From the NCBI GenBank assembly GCA_030268105.1, contig BSDZ01000018.1, positions 53,988 to 117,987 of the forward strand: a DNA stretch of 64,000 nucleotides, written 5' to 3'. The stretch comes from Volvox africanus (taxonomy: Eukaryota; Chlorophyta; Chlorophyceae; Chlamydomonadales; Volvocaceae). Within the stretch, counting starts at the first letter, position 1, and every line of letters starts with the position of its first letter. This document shows, piece after piece, positions 36,665-49,432 of the stretch. Made by a program: the position numbers and the translations under genes. Under the pieces are notes generated by a model, which was not told where the DNA came from, did not search any database, and saw only the letters and a list, made by a program, of their open reading frames with translations.

Positions 36665-39123
36665 ATGCGGCTACTTCCCGTACTACTTCCCGTAGCTCCC
36701 ATGCGGCTACTTCCCGTACTAGTACCTCCAGTACCTTTCATACACGGTTGTCTCTGGTGCTATCGGTTCACAGGTATCGGTATCGGTATCGGTATCGGTT
36801 CACAGGTATCTCTGCCCTTACTATTCCTGTGTCAACATGCGCTCAGCATGGAGTGATACTCATGTTCAATAACAGGAGGCAGATTGTGCTTCATGTGCCA
36901 CTCTCCCGTACCCAATATTCTGTAGCATGGTGTTTCGTCCCGTCCATCTCCTCCACCCCCTCGGGATGAACACCATCATCCTCCACAAATTGACGTCACC
37001 TGACTGTGACACATGTCCTGGTGCCCTGCGGCATTGTAGTCGTGATATCCATCTTCACTCCTCGAAGTTCCTTTTTGCCGTCATAGTTTCCGTCGTGCTC
37101 GCCATCATCATCAACATCATCAGCAGCACCAGTATCACCCAATCTCGCTCGGGTCTTGTCCCGGACGGATCCGCTCTGTTGCTTGACCCAGCTCGTCCAT
37201 CTTCTTGCTTGTGGGTGTCATGATCTACGATCCGTTGGTTTGTGCCGTATGTTCTTCAGCCTCTGCACGGGCATCGCCAGCCTCCTGCGAATCCGTCCAA
37301 CTTGACATGGTTTGTGCCTACACACACCGATCCTCTGGGAATCAGCATGCTGTACATCCTTCGGAGTCTTCTTCGGCCTAACTCCACCCATACCTCCTCT
37401 GATCCGCTCTACTGGCTTCTCGGTACGTGACTAGATGCATGTGCATGTTGCATGTGCATGATGACGGACGTGACGACAAGCCGCCGACATTTGCAATGTG
37501 GGAAAATACAGGTTGCCCGAGCCTTTAGGGCTTAATAGCTACGCTGCTTGGTCGTATAGTTTCGCGTGCATGCCGCACATCCTTCGCGGTCTTCTTCGGC
37601 ATAGTTCCACGCACATCACGTATCCGCTCTACTGGCTTCTCAGATTCGTGACCAGATGCATGCACCACACGGTTTCGCCTTGACATGGTGCATTCGCCGC
37701 ACTTCACGGAAATGGATGCCTTTCTCGACTTCATGTCAATCCCCTTCACTAATCCATTCTCAACAAACCTTTCCAAGCCCTCCATTGCAAAATTGCGAGA
37801 ACGTGAAGAGACAAGATACAAGAAACAGAACGTGGATGGGTCGCATGTTGTGACGCGACATGGCATGTGGATAAACCGGCCGAATGGATTGGCGAAAGTT
37901 GAGAAGCAATGTGATGTAGGAACGAACCGTGTAGAGCTGGACGTTTTGGAAAATAGCGACCGTTTTGGGGATAAGTAGTAGGCCACAGCCGAAACCGATC
38001 TCGCCTGCCGGTAGGAATGAACCAGAGCAACTGCTCTGGTTCATTGATTGGATGCTACAACTGCTGCTGCTTACTGTGATGATGGCGAGCACAACGGAAT
38101 CCAGCACGGCAATGATAAGCACGTTCAGCATTTATACGATGAAGATGGAGGACAACCACGACGAGAGCAGGGTTGACGCCGTGGACAAGCATGCTGAAAA
38201 CCGATAAAACTAAACTGCAAAAAATATAAATGTGTAATTATGTAAAATGCTGTAATTGTGTAAGCAATTTAGTTTTAGTTTTTCACCTTCTTCTGGTGTT
38301 TGAACAACTTGCATCTAGTTTGTGTATTTCAGTTGCTTATTTTAAATGTGGGGACTTTCTCGTGGTAAAATGAACTTTAACTTGCCCATATAGTTCCTGT
38401 ACAACTGAATATTTCAATTTCCGTCAAAACCATAAATCATAATTGTGCCGGCTGTAAAATGCTAAACTGCTTGTATAGTCGCGTTTTTCACCGTTTTGAA
38501 ATAGTTTTATACTAGCCAGTATATTGTGCGTGCATATATTTGTATAAATTGCATGTCAGTTCTTTATACTCAAAGTGAGGACTTTACTTTTGTATCAACG
38601 AAATAAAACTGCCCTCATTTGTACTGTACAGTTGAATATTTTCATAACAAAAATCAAAATGGCTTCGAAAAGTAAGACTGCTTATGTAACAGGAAAAGCA
38701 AATCGTCAGAACCATTCATCATGGTGCCGGCTGTGAAATGTAAAATGTGCTTTTGATATGGCTGTACCAATATAGCTTTTCATCGTTTTGAATTTCATTT
38801 TGAACTGCTTGCAACTTTTTGTGGTGTTTTACTGGAAATTTTCTCAGTATGATGGGCACTTTCTTGTGTTGAAACGAAATTTTACTGGCCCTTACTTGCT
38901 CTTTTGAATAGGGTAACAGATACGACGCGGATGAATTGAAAAAATGTTACAACAAAGGAAGGCACTAGCAGTGTATAGTTGCTTGAATGGAATAACAAAC
39001 AATTAAGGAAACAAAGTATATGTAAAACCATAAGAAGGGAACATCCTAGATTACCCAACAACTTGTACCAATGCCCATCACTATATCCCGTTCATTAAGT
39101 ATTTCCTGTATCTCTCGAACCAT
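36665..39123 (+). repeat. Array unit U16 (2459 bp, long form)
   Basis: First long-form unit of the right block. Markers: CCCGTACTAG, AATAACAGG (shared with U18), ATCATCAGCAGCACC, GTCCCGGAC, GGTTGCCCGAG (private) and TATCCGCTC. Full hairpin at 38016-38045. Confidence 0.95.
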
Positions 39124-41582
39124 ATGCGGCTACTTCCCGTACTACTTCCCGTAGCTCCCATGCGGCTACTTCCCATACTAGTACCTCCAGTACCTTTCAT
39201 ACACGGTTGTCTCTGGTGCTATCGGTTCACAGGTATCGGTATCGGTATCGGTATCGGTTCACAGGTATCTCTGCCCTTACTATTCCTGTGTCAACATGCA
39301 CTCAGCATGGAGTGATACTCATGTTCAATAGCAGGAGGCAGATTGTGCTTCATGTGCCACTCTCCCGTACCCAATATTCTGTAGCATGGTGTTTCGTCCC
39401 GTCCATCTCCTCCACCCCCTCGGGATGAACACCATCATCCTCCACAAATTGACGTCACCTGACTGTGACACATGTCCTGGTGCCCTGCGGCATTGTAGTC
39501 GTGATATCCATCTTCACTCCTCGAAGTTCCTTTTTGCCGTCATAGTTTCCGTCGTGCTCGCCATCATCATCAACATCATCATCAGCACCAGTATCACCCA
39601 ATCTCGCTCGGGTCTTCTCCCTGACGGATCCGCTCTGTTGCTTGACCCAGCTCGTCCATCTTCTTGCTTGTGGGTGTCATGATCTACGATCCGTTGGTTT
39701 GTGCCGTATGTTCTTCAGCCTCTGCACGGGCATCGCCAGCCTCCTGCCAATCCGTCCAACTTGACATGGTTTGTGCCTACACACACCGATCCTCTGGGAA
39801 TCAGCATGCTGTACATCCTTCGGAGTCTTCTTCGGCCTAACTCCACCCATACCTCCTCTGATCCGCTCTACTGGCTTCTCGGTACGTGACTAGATGCATG
39901 TCCATGTTGCATGTGCATGATGACGGACGTGACGACAAGCCGCCGACATTTGCAATGTGGGAAAATACAGGTTGGCCGAGCCTTTAGGGCTTAATAGCTA
40001 CGCTGCTTGGTCGTATAGTTTCGCGTGCATGCCGCACATCCTTCGCGGTCTTCTTCGGCATAGTTCCACGCACATCACGTATCCACTCTACTGGCTTCTC
40101 AGATTCGTGACCAGATGCATGCACCACACGGTTTCGCCTTGACATGGTGCATTCGCCGCACTTCACGGAAATGGATGCCTTTCTCGACTTCATGTCAATC
40201 CCCTTCACTAATCCATTCTCAACAAACCTTTCCAAGCCCTCCATTGCAAAATTGCGAGAACGTGAAGAGACAAGATACAAGAAACAGAACGTGGATGGGT
40301 CGCATGTTGTGACGCGACATGGCATGTGGATAAACCGGCCGAATGGATTGGCGAAAGTTGAGAAGCAATGTGATGTAGGAACGAACCGTGTAGAGCTGGA
40401 CGTTTTGGAAAATAGCGACCGTTTTGGGGATAAGTAGTAGGCCACAGCCGAAACCGATCTCGCCTGCCGGTAGGAATGAACCAGAGCAACTGCTCTGGTT
40501 CATTGATTGGATGCTACAACTGCTGCTGCTTACTGTGATGATGGCGAGCACAACGGAATCCAGCACGGCAATGATAAGCACGTTCAGCATTTATACGATG
40601 AAGATGGAGGACAACCACGACGAGAGCAGGGTTGACGCCGTGGACAAGCATGCTGAAAACCGATAAAACTAAACTGCAAAAAATATAAATGTGTAATTAT
40701 GTAAAATGCTGTAATTGTGTAAGCAATTTAGTTTTAGTTTTTCACCTTCTTCTGGTGTTTGAACAACTTGCATCTAGTTTGTGTATTTCAGTTGCTTATT
40801 TTAAATGTGGGGACTTTCTCGTGGTAAAATGAACTTTAACTTGCCCATATAGTTCCTGTACAACTGAATATTTCAATTTCCGTCAAAACCATAAATCATA
40901 ATTGTGCCGGCTGTAAAATGCTAAACTGCTTGTATAGTCGCGTTTTTCACCGTTTTGAAATAGTTTTATACTAGCCAGTATATTGTGCGTGCATATATTT
41001 GTATAAATTGCATGTCAGTTCTTTATACTCAAAGTGAGGACTTTACTTTTGTATCAACGAAATAAAACTGCCCTCATTTGTACTGTACAGTTGAATATTT
41101 TCATAACAAAAATCAAAATGGCTTCGAAAAGTAAGACTGCTTATGTAACAGGAAAAGCAAATCGTCAGAACCATTCATCATGGTGCCGGCTGTGAAATGT
41201 AAAATGTGCTTTTGATATGGCTGTACCAATATAGCTTTTCATCGTTTTGAATTTCATTTTGAACTGCTTGCAACTTTTTGTGGTGTTTTACTGGAAATTT
41301 TCTCAGTATGATGGGCACTTTCTTGTGTTGAAACGAAATTTTACTGGCCCTTACTTGCGCTTTTGAATAGGGTAACAGATACGACGCGGATGAATTGAAA
41401 AAATGTTACAACAAAGGAAGGCACTAGCAGTGTATAGTTGCTTGAATGGAATAACAAACAATTAAGGAAACAAAGTATATGTAAAACCATAAGAAGGGAA
41501 CATCCTAGATTACCCAACAACTTGTACCAATGCCCATCACTATATCCTGTTCATTAAGTATTTCCTGTATCTCTCGAACCAT
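39124..41582 (+). repeat. Array unit U17 (2459 bp, long form, type C)
   Basis: Type C markers with TATCCACTC, as in U1 and U4, and GTCCATG shared with U15. The tail has TTGCGCTTTTG near 41358, a change seen again only in the U20 tail (48719). Confidence 0.95.
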
Positions 41583-44041
41583 ATGCGGCTACTTCCCGTA
41601 CTACTTCCCGTAGCTCCCATGCGGCTACTTCCCGTACTAGTACCTCCAGTACCTTTCATACACGGTTGTCTCTGGTGCTATCGGTTCACAGGTATCGGTA
41701 TCGGTATCGGTATCGGTTCACAGGTATCTCTGCCCTTACTATTCCTGTGTCAACATGCGCTCAGCATGGAGTGATACTCATGTTCAATAACAGGAGGCAG
41801 ATTGTGCTTCATGTGCCACTGTCCCGTACCCAATATTCTGTAGCATGGTGTTTCGTCCCGTCCATCTCCTCCACCCCCTCGGGATGAACACCATCATCCT
41901 CCACAAATTGACGTCACCTGACTGTGACACATGTCCTGGTGCCCTGCGGCATTGTAGTCGTGATATCCATCTTCACTCCTCGAAGTTCCTTTTTGCCGTC
42001 ATAGTTTCCGTCGTGCTCGCCATCATCATCAACATCATCATCAGCACCAGTATCACCCAATCTCGCTCGGGTCTTCTCCCTGACGGATCCGCTCTGTTGC
42101 TTGACCCAGCTCGTCCATCTTCTTGCTTGTGGGTGTCATGATCTACGATCCGTTGGTTTGTGCCGTATGTTCTTCAGCCTCTGCACGGGCATCGCCAGCC
42201 TCCTGCGAATCCGTCCAACTTGACATGGTTTGTGCCTACACACACCGATCCTCTGGGAATCAGCATGCTGTACATCCTTCGGAGTCTTCTTCGGCCTAAC
42301 TCCACCCATACCTCCTCTGATCCGCTCTACTGGCTTCTCGGTACGTGACTAGATGCATGTGCATGTTGCATGTGCATGATGACGGACGTGACGACAAGCC
42401 GCCGACATTTGCAATGTGGGAAAATACAGGTTGGCCGAGCCTTTAGGGCTTAATAGCTACGCTGCTTGGTCGTATAGTTTCGCGTGCATGCCGCACATCC
42501 TTCGCGGTCTTCTTCGGCATAGTTCCACGCACATCACGTATCCGCTCTACTGGCTTCTCAGATTCGTGACCAGATGCATGCACCACACGGTTTCGCCTTG
42601 ACATGGTGCATTCGCCGCACTTCACGGAAATGGATGCCTTTCTCGACTTCATGTCAATCCCCTTCACTAATCCATTCTCAACAAACCTTTCCAAGCCCTC
42701 CATTGCAAAATTGCGAGAACGTGAAGAGACAAGATACAAGAAACAGAACGTGGATGGGTCGCATGTTGTGACGCGACATGGCATGTGGATAAACCGGCCG
42801 AATGGATTGGCGAAAGTTGAGAAGCAATGTGATGTAGGAACGAACCGTGTAGAGCTGGACGTTTTGGAAAATAGCGACCGTTTTGGGGATAAGTAGTAGG
42901 CCACAGCCGAAACCGATCTCGCCTGCCGGTAGGAATGAACCAGAGCAACTGCTCTGGTTCATTGATTGGATGCTACAACTGCTGCTGCTTACTGTGATGA
43001 TGGCGAGCACAACGGAATCCAGCACGGCAATGATAAGCACGTTCAGCATTTATACGATGAAGATGGAGGACAACCACGACGAGAGCAGGGTTGACGCCGT
43101 GGACAAGCATGCTGAAAACCGATAAAACTAAACTGCAAAAAATATAAATGTGTAATTATGTAAAATGCTGTAATTGTGTAAGCAATTTAGTTTTAGTTTT
43201 TCACCTTCTTCTGGTGTTTGAACAACTTGCATCTAGTTTGTGTATTTCAGTTGCTTATTTTAAATGTGGGGACTTTCTCGTGGTAAAATGAACTTTAACT
43301 TGCCCATATAGTTCCTGTACAACTGAATATTTCAATTTCCGTCAAAACCATAAATCATAATTGTGCCGGCTGTAAAATGCTAAACTGCTTGTATAGTCGC
43401 GTTTTTCACCGTTTTGAAATAGTTTTATACTAGCCAGTATATTGTGCGTGCATATATTTGTATAAATTGCATGTCAGTTCTTTATACTCAAAGTGAGGAC
43501 TTTACTTTTGTATCAACGAAATAAAACTGCCCTCATTTGTACTGTACAGTTGAATATTTTCATAACAAAAATCAAAATGGCTTCGAAAAGTAAGACTGCT
43601 TATGTAACAGGAAAAGCAAATCGTCAGAACCATTCATCATGGTGCCGGCTGTGAAATGTAAAATGTGCTTTTGATATGGCTGTACCAATATAGCTTTTCA
43701 TCGTTTTGAATTTCATTTTGAACTGCTTGCAACTTTTTGTGGTGTTTTACTGGAAATTTTCTCAGTATGATGGGCACTTTCTTGTGTTGAAACGAAATTT
43801 TACTGGCCCTTACTTGCTCTTTTGAATAGGGTAACAGATACGACGCGGATGAATTGAAAAAATGTTACAACAAAGGAAGGCACTAGCAGTGTATAGTTGC
43901 TTGAATGGAATAACAAACAATTAAGGAAACAAAGTATATGTAAAACCATAAGAAGGGAACATCCTAGATTACCCAACAACTTGTACCAATGCCCATCACT
44001 ATATCCCGTTCATTAAGTATTTCCTGTATCTCTCGAACCAT
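41583..44041 (+). repeat. Array unit U18 (2459 bp, long form)
   Basis: CCCGTACTAG, AATAACAGG as in U16, CACTGTCCCG near 41818 shared with U20, CTTCTCCCTGAC, GCGAATCC and TATCCGCTC. Full hairpin at 42934. Confidence 0.95.
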
Positions 44042-46500
44042 ATGCGGCTACTTCCCGTACTACTTCCCGTAGCTCCCATGCGGCTACTTCCCGTACTAGT
44101 ACCTCCAGTACCTTTCATACACGGTTGTCTCTGGTGCTATCGGTTCACAGGTATCGGTATCGGTATCGGTATCGGTTCACAGGTATCTCTGCCCTTACTA
44201 TTCCTGTGTCAACATGCGCTCAGCATGGAGTGATACTCATGTTCAATAGCAGGAGGCAGATTGTGCTTCATGTGCCACTCTCCCGTACCCAATATTCTGT
44301 AGCATGGTGTTTCGTCCCGTCCATCTCCTCCACCCCCTCGGGATGAACACCATCATCCTCCACAAATTGACGTCACCTGACTGTGACACATGTCCTGGTG
44401 CCCTGCGGCATTGTAGTCGTGATATCCATCTTCACTCCTCGAAGTTCCTTTTTGCCGTCATAGTTTCCGTCGTGCTCGCCATCATCATCAACATCATCAG
44501 CAGCACCAGTATCACCCAATCTCGCTCGGGTCTTCTCCCGGACGGATCCGCTCTGTTGCTTGACCCAGCTCGTCCATCTTCTTGCTTGTGGGTGTCATGA
44601 TCTACGATCCGTTGGTTTGTGCCGTATGTTCTTCAGCCTCTGCACGGGCATCGCCAGCCTCCTGCGAATCCGTCCAACTTGACATGGTTTGTGCCTACAC
44701 ACACCGATCCTCTGGGAATCAGCATGCTGTACATCCTTCGGAGTCTTCTTCGGCCTAACTCCACCCATACCTCCTCTGATCCGCTCTACTGGCTTCTCGG
44801 TACGTGACTAGATGCATGTGCATGTTGCATGTGCATGATGACGGACGTGACGACAAGCCGCCGACATTTGCAATGTGGGAAAATACAGGTTGGCCGAGCC
44901 TTTAGGGCTTAATAGCTACGCTGCTTGGTCGTATAGTTTCGCATGCATGCCGCACATCCTTCGCGGTCTTCTTCGGCATAGTTCCACGCACATCACGTAT
45001 CCGCTCTACTGGCTTCTCAGATTCGTGACCAGATGCATGCACCACACGGTTTCGCCTTGACATGGTGCATTCGCCGCACTTCACGGAAATGGATGCCTTT
45101 CTCGACTTCATGTCAATCCCCTTCACTAATCCATTCTCAACAAACCTTTCCAAGCCCTCCATTGCAAAATTGCGAGAACGTGAAGAGACAAGATACAAGA
45201 AACAGAACGTGGATGGGTCGCATGTTGTGACGCGACATGGCATGTGGATAAACCGGCCGAATGGATTGGCGAAAGTTGAGAAGCAATGTGATGTAGGAAC
45301 GAACCGTGTAGAGCTGGACGTTTTGGAAAATAGCGACCGTTTTGGGGATAAGTAGTAGGCCACAGCCGAAACCGATCTCGCCTGCCGGTAGGAATGAACC
45401 AGAGCAACTGCTCTGGTTCATTGATTGGATGCTACAACTGCTGCTGCTTACTGTGATGATGGCGAGCACAACGGAATCCAGCACGGCAATGATAAGCACG
45501 TTCAGCATTTATACGATGAAGATGGAGGACAACCACGACGAGAGCAGGGTTGACGCCGTGGACAAGCATGCTGAAAACCGATAAAACTAAACTGCAAAAA
45601 ATATAAATGTGTAATTATGTAAAATGCTGTAATTGTGTAAGCAATTTAGTTTTAGTTTTTCACCTTCTTCTGGTGTTTGAACAACTTGCATCTAGTTTGT
45701 GTATTTCAGTTGCTTATTTTAAATGTGGGGACTTTCTCGTGGTAAAATGAACTTTAACTTGCCCATATAGTTCCTGTACAACTGAATATTTCAATTTCCG
45801 TCAAAACCATAAATCATAATTGTGCCGGCTGTAAAATGCTAAACTGCTTGTATAGTCGCGTTTTTCACCGTTTTGAAATAGTTTTATACTAGCCAGTATA
45901 TTGTGCGTGCATATATTTGTATAAATTGCATGTCAGTTCTTTATACTCAAAGTGAGGACTTTACTTTTGTATCAACGAAATAAAACTGCCCTCATTTGTA
46001 CTGTACAGTTGAATATTTTCATAACAAAAATCAAAATGGCTTCGAAAAGTAAGACTGCTTATGTAACAGGAAAAGCAAATCGTCAGAACCATTCATCATG
46101 GTGCCGGCTGTGAAATGTAAAATGTGCTTTTGATATGGCTGTACCAATATAGCTTTTCATCGTTTTGAATTTCATTTTGAACTGCTTGCAACTTTTTGTG
46201 GTGTTTTACTGGAAATTTTCTCAGTATGATGGGCACTTTCTTGTGTTGAAACGAAATTTTACTGGCCCTTACTTGCTCTTTTGAATAGGGTAACAGATAC
46301 GACGCGGATGAATTGAAAAAATGTTACAACAAAGGAAGGCACTAGCAGTGTATAGTTGCTTGAATGGAATAACAAACAATTAAGGAAACAAAGTATATGT
46401 AAAACCATAAGAAGGGAACATCCTAGATTACCCAACAACTTGTACCAATGCCCATCACTATATCCCGTTCATTAAGTATTTCCTGTATCTCTCGAACCAT
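44042..46500 (+). repeat. Array unit U19 (2459 bp, long form)
   Basis: ATCATCAGCAGCACC with CTCCCGGAC and TATCCGCTC. Private change: TTTCGCATGCATG near 44938. Full hairpin at 45393. Confidence 0.95.
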
Positions 46501-48735
46501 ATGCGGCTACTTCCCGTACTACTTCCCGTAGCTCCCATGCGGCTACTTCCCGTACTAGTACCTCCAGTACCTTTCATACACGGTTGTCTCTGGTGCTATC
46601 GGTTCACAGGTATCGGTATCGGTATCGGTATCGGTTCACAGGTATCTCTGCCCTTACTATTCCTGTGTCAACATGCGCTCAGCATGGAGTGATACTCATG
46701 TTCAATAGCAGGAGGCAGATTGTGCTTCATGTGCCACTGTCCCGTACCCAATATTCTGTAGCATGGTGTTTCGTCCCGTCCATCTCCTCCACCCCCTCGG
46801 GATGAACACCATCATCCTCCACAAATTGACGTCACCTGACTGTGACACATGTCCTGGTGCCCTGCGGCATTGTAGTCGTGATATCCATCTTCACTCCTCG
46901 AAGTTCCTTTTTGCCGTCATAGTTTCCGTCGTGCTCGCCATCATCATCAACATCATCAGCAGCACCAGTATCACCCAATCTCGCTCGGGTCTTCTCCCGG
47001 ACGGATCCGCTCTGTTGCTTGACCCAGCTCGTCCATCTTCTTGCTTGTGGGTGTCATGATCTACGATCCGTTGGTTTGTGCCGTATGTTCTTCAGCCTCT
47101 GCACGGGCATCGCCAGCCTCCTGCGAATCCGTCCAACTTGACATGGTTTGTGCCTACACACACCGATCCTCTGGGAATCAGCATGCTGTACATCCTTCGG
47201 AGTCTTCTTCGGCCTAACTCCACCCATACCTCCTCTGATCCGCTCTACTGGCTTCTCGGTACGTGACTAGATGCATGTGCATGTTGCATGTGCATGATGA
47301 CGGACGTGACGACAAGCCGCTGACATTTGCAATGTGGGAAAATACAGGTTGGCCGAGCCTTTAGGGCTTAATAGCTACGCTGCTTGGTCGTATAGTTTCG
47401 CGTGCATGCCGCACATCCTTCGCGGTCTTCTTCGGCATAGTTCCACGCACATCACGTATCCGCTCTACTGGCTTCTCAGATTCGTGACCAGATGCATGCA
47501 CCACACGGTTTCGCCTTGACATGGTGCATTCGCCGCACTTCACGGAAATGGATGCCTTTCTCGACTTCATGTCAATCCCCTTCACTAATCCATTCTCAAC
47601 AAACCTTTCCAAGCCCTCCATTGCAAAATTGCGAGAACGTGAAGAGACAAGATACAAGAAACAGAACGTGGATGGGTCGCATGTTGTGACGCGACATGGC
47701 ATGTGGATAAACCGGCCGAATGGATTGGCGAAAGTTGAGAAGCAATGTGATGTAGGAACGAACCGTGTAGAGCTGGACGTTTTGGAAAATAGCGACCGTT
47801 TTGGGGATAAGTAGTAGGCCACAGCCGAAACCGATCTCGCCTGCCGGTAGGAATGAACCAGAGCAAGATTGGATGCTACAACTGCTGCTGCTTACTGTGA
47901 TGATGGCGAGCACAACGGAATCCAGCACGGCAATGATAAGCACGTTCAGCATTTATACGATGAAGATGGAGGACAACCACGACGAGAGCAGGGTTGACGC
48001 CGTGGACAAGCATGCTGAAAACCGATAAAACTAAACTGCAAAAAATATAAATGTGTAATTATGTAAAATGCTGTAATTGTGTAAGCAATTTAGTTTTAGT
48101 TTTTCACCTTCTTCTGGTGTTTGAACAACTTGCATCTAGTTTGTGTATTTCAGTTGCTTATTTTAAATGTGGGGACTTTCTCGTGGTAAAATGAACTTTA
48201 ACTTGCCCATATAGTTCCTGTACAACTGAATATTTCAATTTCCGTCAAAACCATAAATCATAATTGTGCCGGCTGTAAAATGCTAAACTGCTTGTATAGT
48301 CGCGTTTTTCACCGTTTTGAAATAGTTTTATACTAGCCAGTATATTGTGCGTGCATATATTTGTATAAATTGCATGTCAGTTCTTTATACTCAAAGTGAG
48401 GACTTTACTTTTGTATCAACGAAATAAAACTGCCCTCATTTGTACTGTACAGTTGAATATTTTCATAACAAAAATCAAAATGGCTTCGAAAAGTAAGACT
48501 GCTTATGTAACAGGAAAAGCAACTCGTCAGAACCATTCATCATGGTGCCGGCTGTGAAATGTAAAATGTGCTTTTGATATGGCTGTACCAATATAGCTTT
48601 TCATCGTTTTGAATTTCATTTTGAACTGCTTGCAACTTTTTGTGGTGTTTTACTGGAAATTTTCTCAGTATGATGGGCACTTTCTTGTGTTGAAACGAAA
48701 TTTTACTGGCCCTTACTTGCGCTTTTGAATAGGGT

Positions 48736-48740
48736 AACAG
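48736..48740. repeat. Left target-site duplication AACAG
   Basis: AACAG precedes the insertion. The uninterrupted site in other units reads GGTAACAGATACGAC, with a single AACAG. Confidence 0.85.
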
Positions 48741-48809
48741 TGTTAAAGTCAGCAAAGCGCCCGGCCCCTCCCTGGGCCGTATTTCTTGCTCGGTCATTCA
48801 TACGTATAT

Positions 48810-48850
48810 GAGTGTTGCTCACTCTTAACACGCCCCCGTGAGCAACACTC
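48810..48850. repeat. 13-bp perfect inverted repeat inside the LTR-like element
   Basis: GAGTGTTGCTCAC (48810-48822) and GTGAGCAACACTC (48838-48850) are exact reverse complements around a 15-nt loop. In RNA this would be a stable stem-loop. Its role, if any, is unknown. Confidence 0.8.
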
Positions 48851-48917
48851 CGTCAGTCCTCACGCTTTCCCCATGGCTGCCTCGTCCCGGCCTCCCTGCC
48901 CTGGTCAACAGCCAGCG

Positions 48918-48960
48918 GGATTCGAACCGGCGACCTCTCGGCCAGCCGCGCACATGCGCT
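48918..48960 (-). other. tRNA-like stretch with perfect B-box (minus strand)
   Basis: On the minus strand GGTTCGAATCC (48918-48928) matches the RNA polymerase III B-box consensus. TGGCCGAGAGG (about 48933-48943) lies just upstream and resembles an A-box with one mismatch. The boxes are far too close for a normal tRNA gene, so this is tRNA-derived debris or coincidence, not a functional tRNA. Read on the plus strand it gives the GFEPATSR peptide, a familiar false-protein signature of such sequences in animal genomes. Confidence 0.4.
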
Positions 48961-49195
48961 CGGGGCTCATAACCTGTTAAGGAGATAAAGGAAGTATAAA
49001 GCTGCTATGAAGTATTACAGAGGTCAGAGGAGGTCAGATGTATAAGACACTAGACGATTGCTAGCTGTTGGGTGACCATTGCAGAGCTCAGGTACCCTTA
49101 AATACTAGTTCTGATGGCTGCTCAGCACCTATCACCTTGCACACTGCAACTGCCTGTCACAATTGCCGCCCTGCAACTGCTAGATCGGTAACTGT

Positions 49196-49211
49196 GACGG
49201 TTTGCACCGTC
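49196..49211. repeat. Short hairpin near the 3' end of the LTR-like element
   Basis: GACGGT and ACCGTC form a 6-bp stem with TTGC as the loop, ending 12 bp before the element terminus. Confidence 0.5.
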
Positions 49212-49223
49212 CACAACTTAACA

Positions 49224-49228
49224 AACAG
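49224..49228. repeat. Right target-site duplication AACAG
   Basis: Exact copy of 48736-48740, followed by ATACGAC, which continues the unit sequence. Confidence 0.85.
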
Positions 49229-49432
49229 ATACGACGCGGATGAATTGAAAAAATGTTACAACAAAGGAAGGCACTAGCAGTGTATAGTTGCTTGAATGGA
49301 ATAACAAACAATTAAGGAAACAAAGTATATGTAAAACCATAAGAAGGGAACATCCTAGATTACCCAACAACTTGTACCAATGCCCATCACTATATCCCGT
49401 TCATTAAGTATTTCCTGTATCTCTCGAACCAT

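Larger units (their letters stand above)
48741..49223. mobile_element. 483-bp inserted element, likely solo LTR
   Basis: The only non-array DNA in the window. It starts TGTTAA and ends TTAACA, a 6-bp terminal inverted repeat with the TG...CA ends typical of LTRs, and is flanked by a perfect 5-bp target duplication. Length and structure fit a solo LTR left by recombination between two LTRs. It contains TATA-like motifs (48995-49000, 49041-49046) and a tRNA-like stretch, and encodes no transposase or reverse transcriptase; its longest frames are short and unconvincing. A small non-autonomous DNA transposon with 5-bp duplications is the alternative. The family is not identified. Being single-copy in a homogenised array with intact duplications, the insertion is recent relative to array turnover. 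Confidence 0.7.
46501..49432 (+). repeat. Array unit U20 (short form, interrupted by a 488-bp insertion)
   Basis: A short-form unit (no second hairpin arm, GAGCAAGATTGG near 47863) among long-form neighbours. Its length of 2932 bp equals 2444 plus 488. Markers include CACTGTCCCG, ATCATCAGCAGCACC and GCCGCTGACA (shared with U23). The insertion lies in subrepeat C. Confidence 0.95.

Noticed and set aside
48786..48980. 64-codon frame in the inserted element containing GFEPATSR
   Set aside because: Known false-translation signature of a tRNA-like sequence; not a protein gene.
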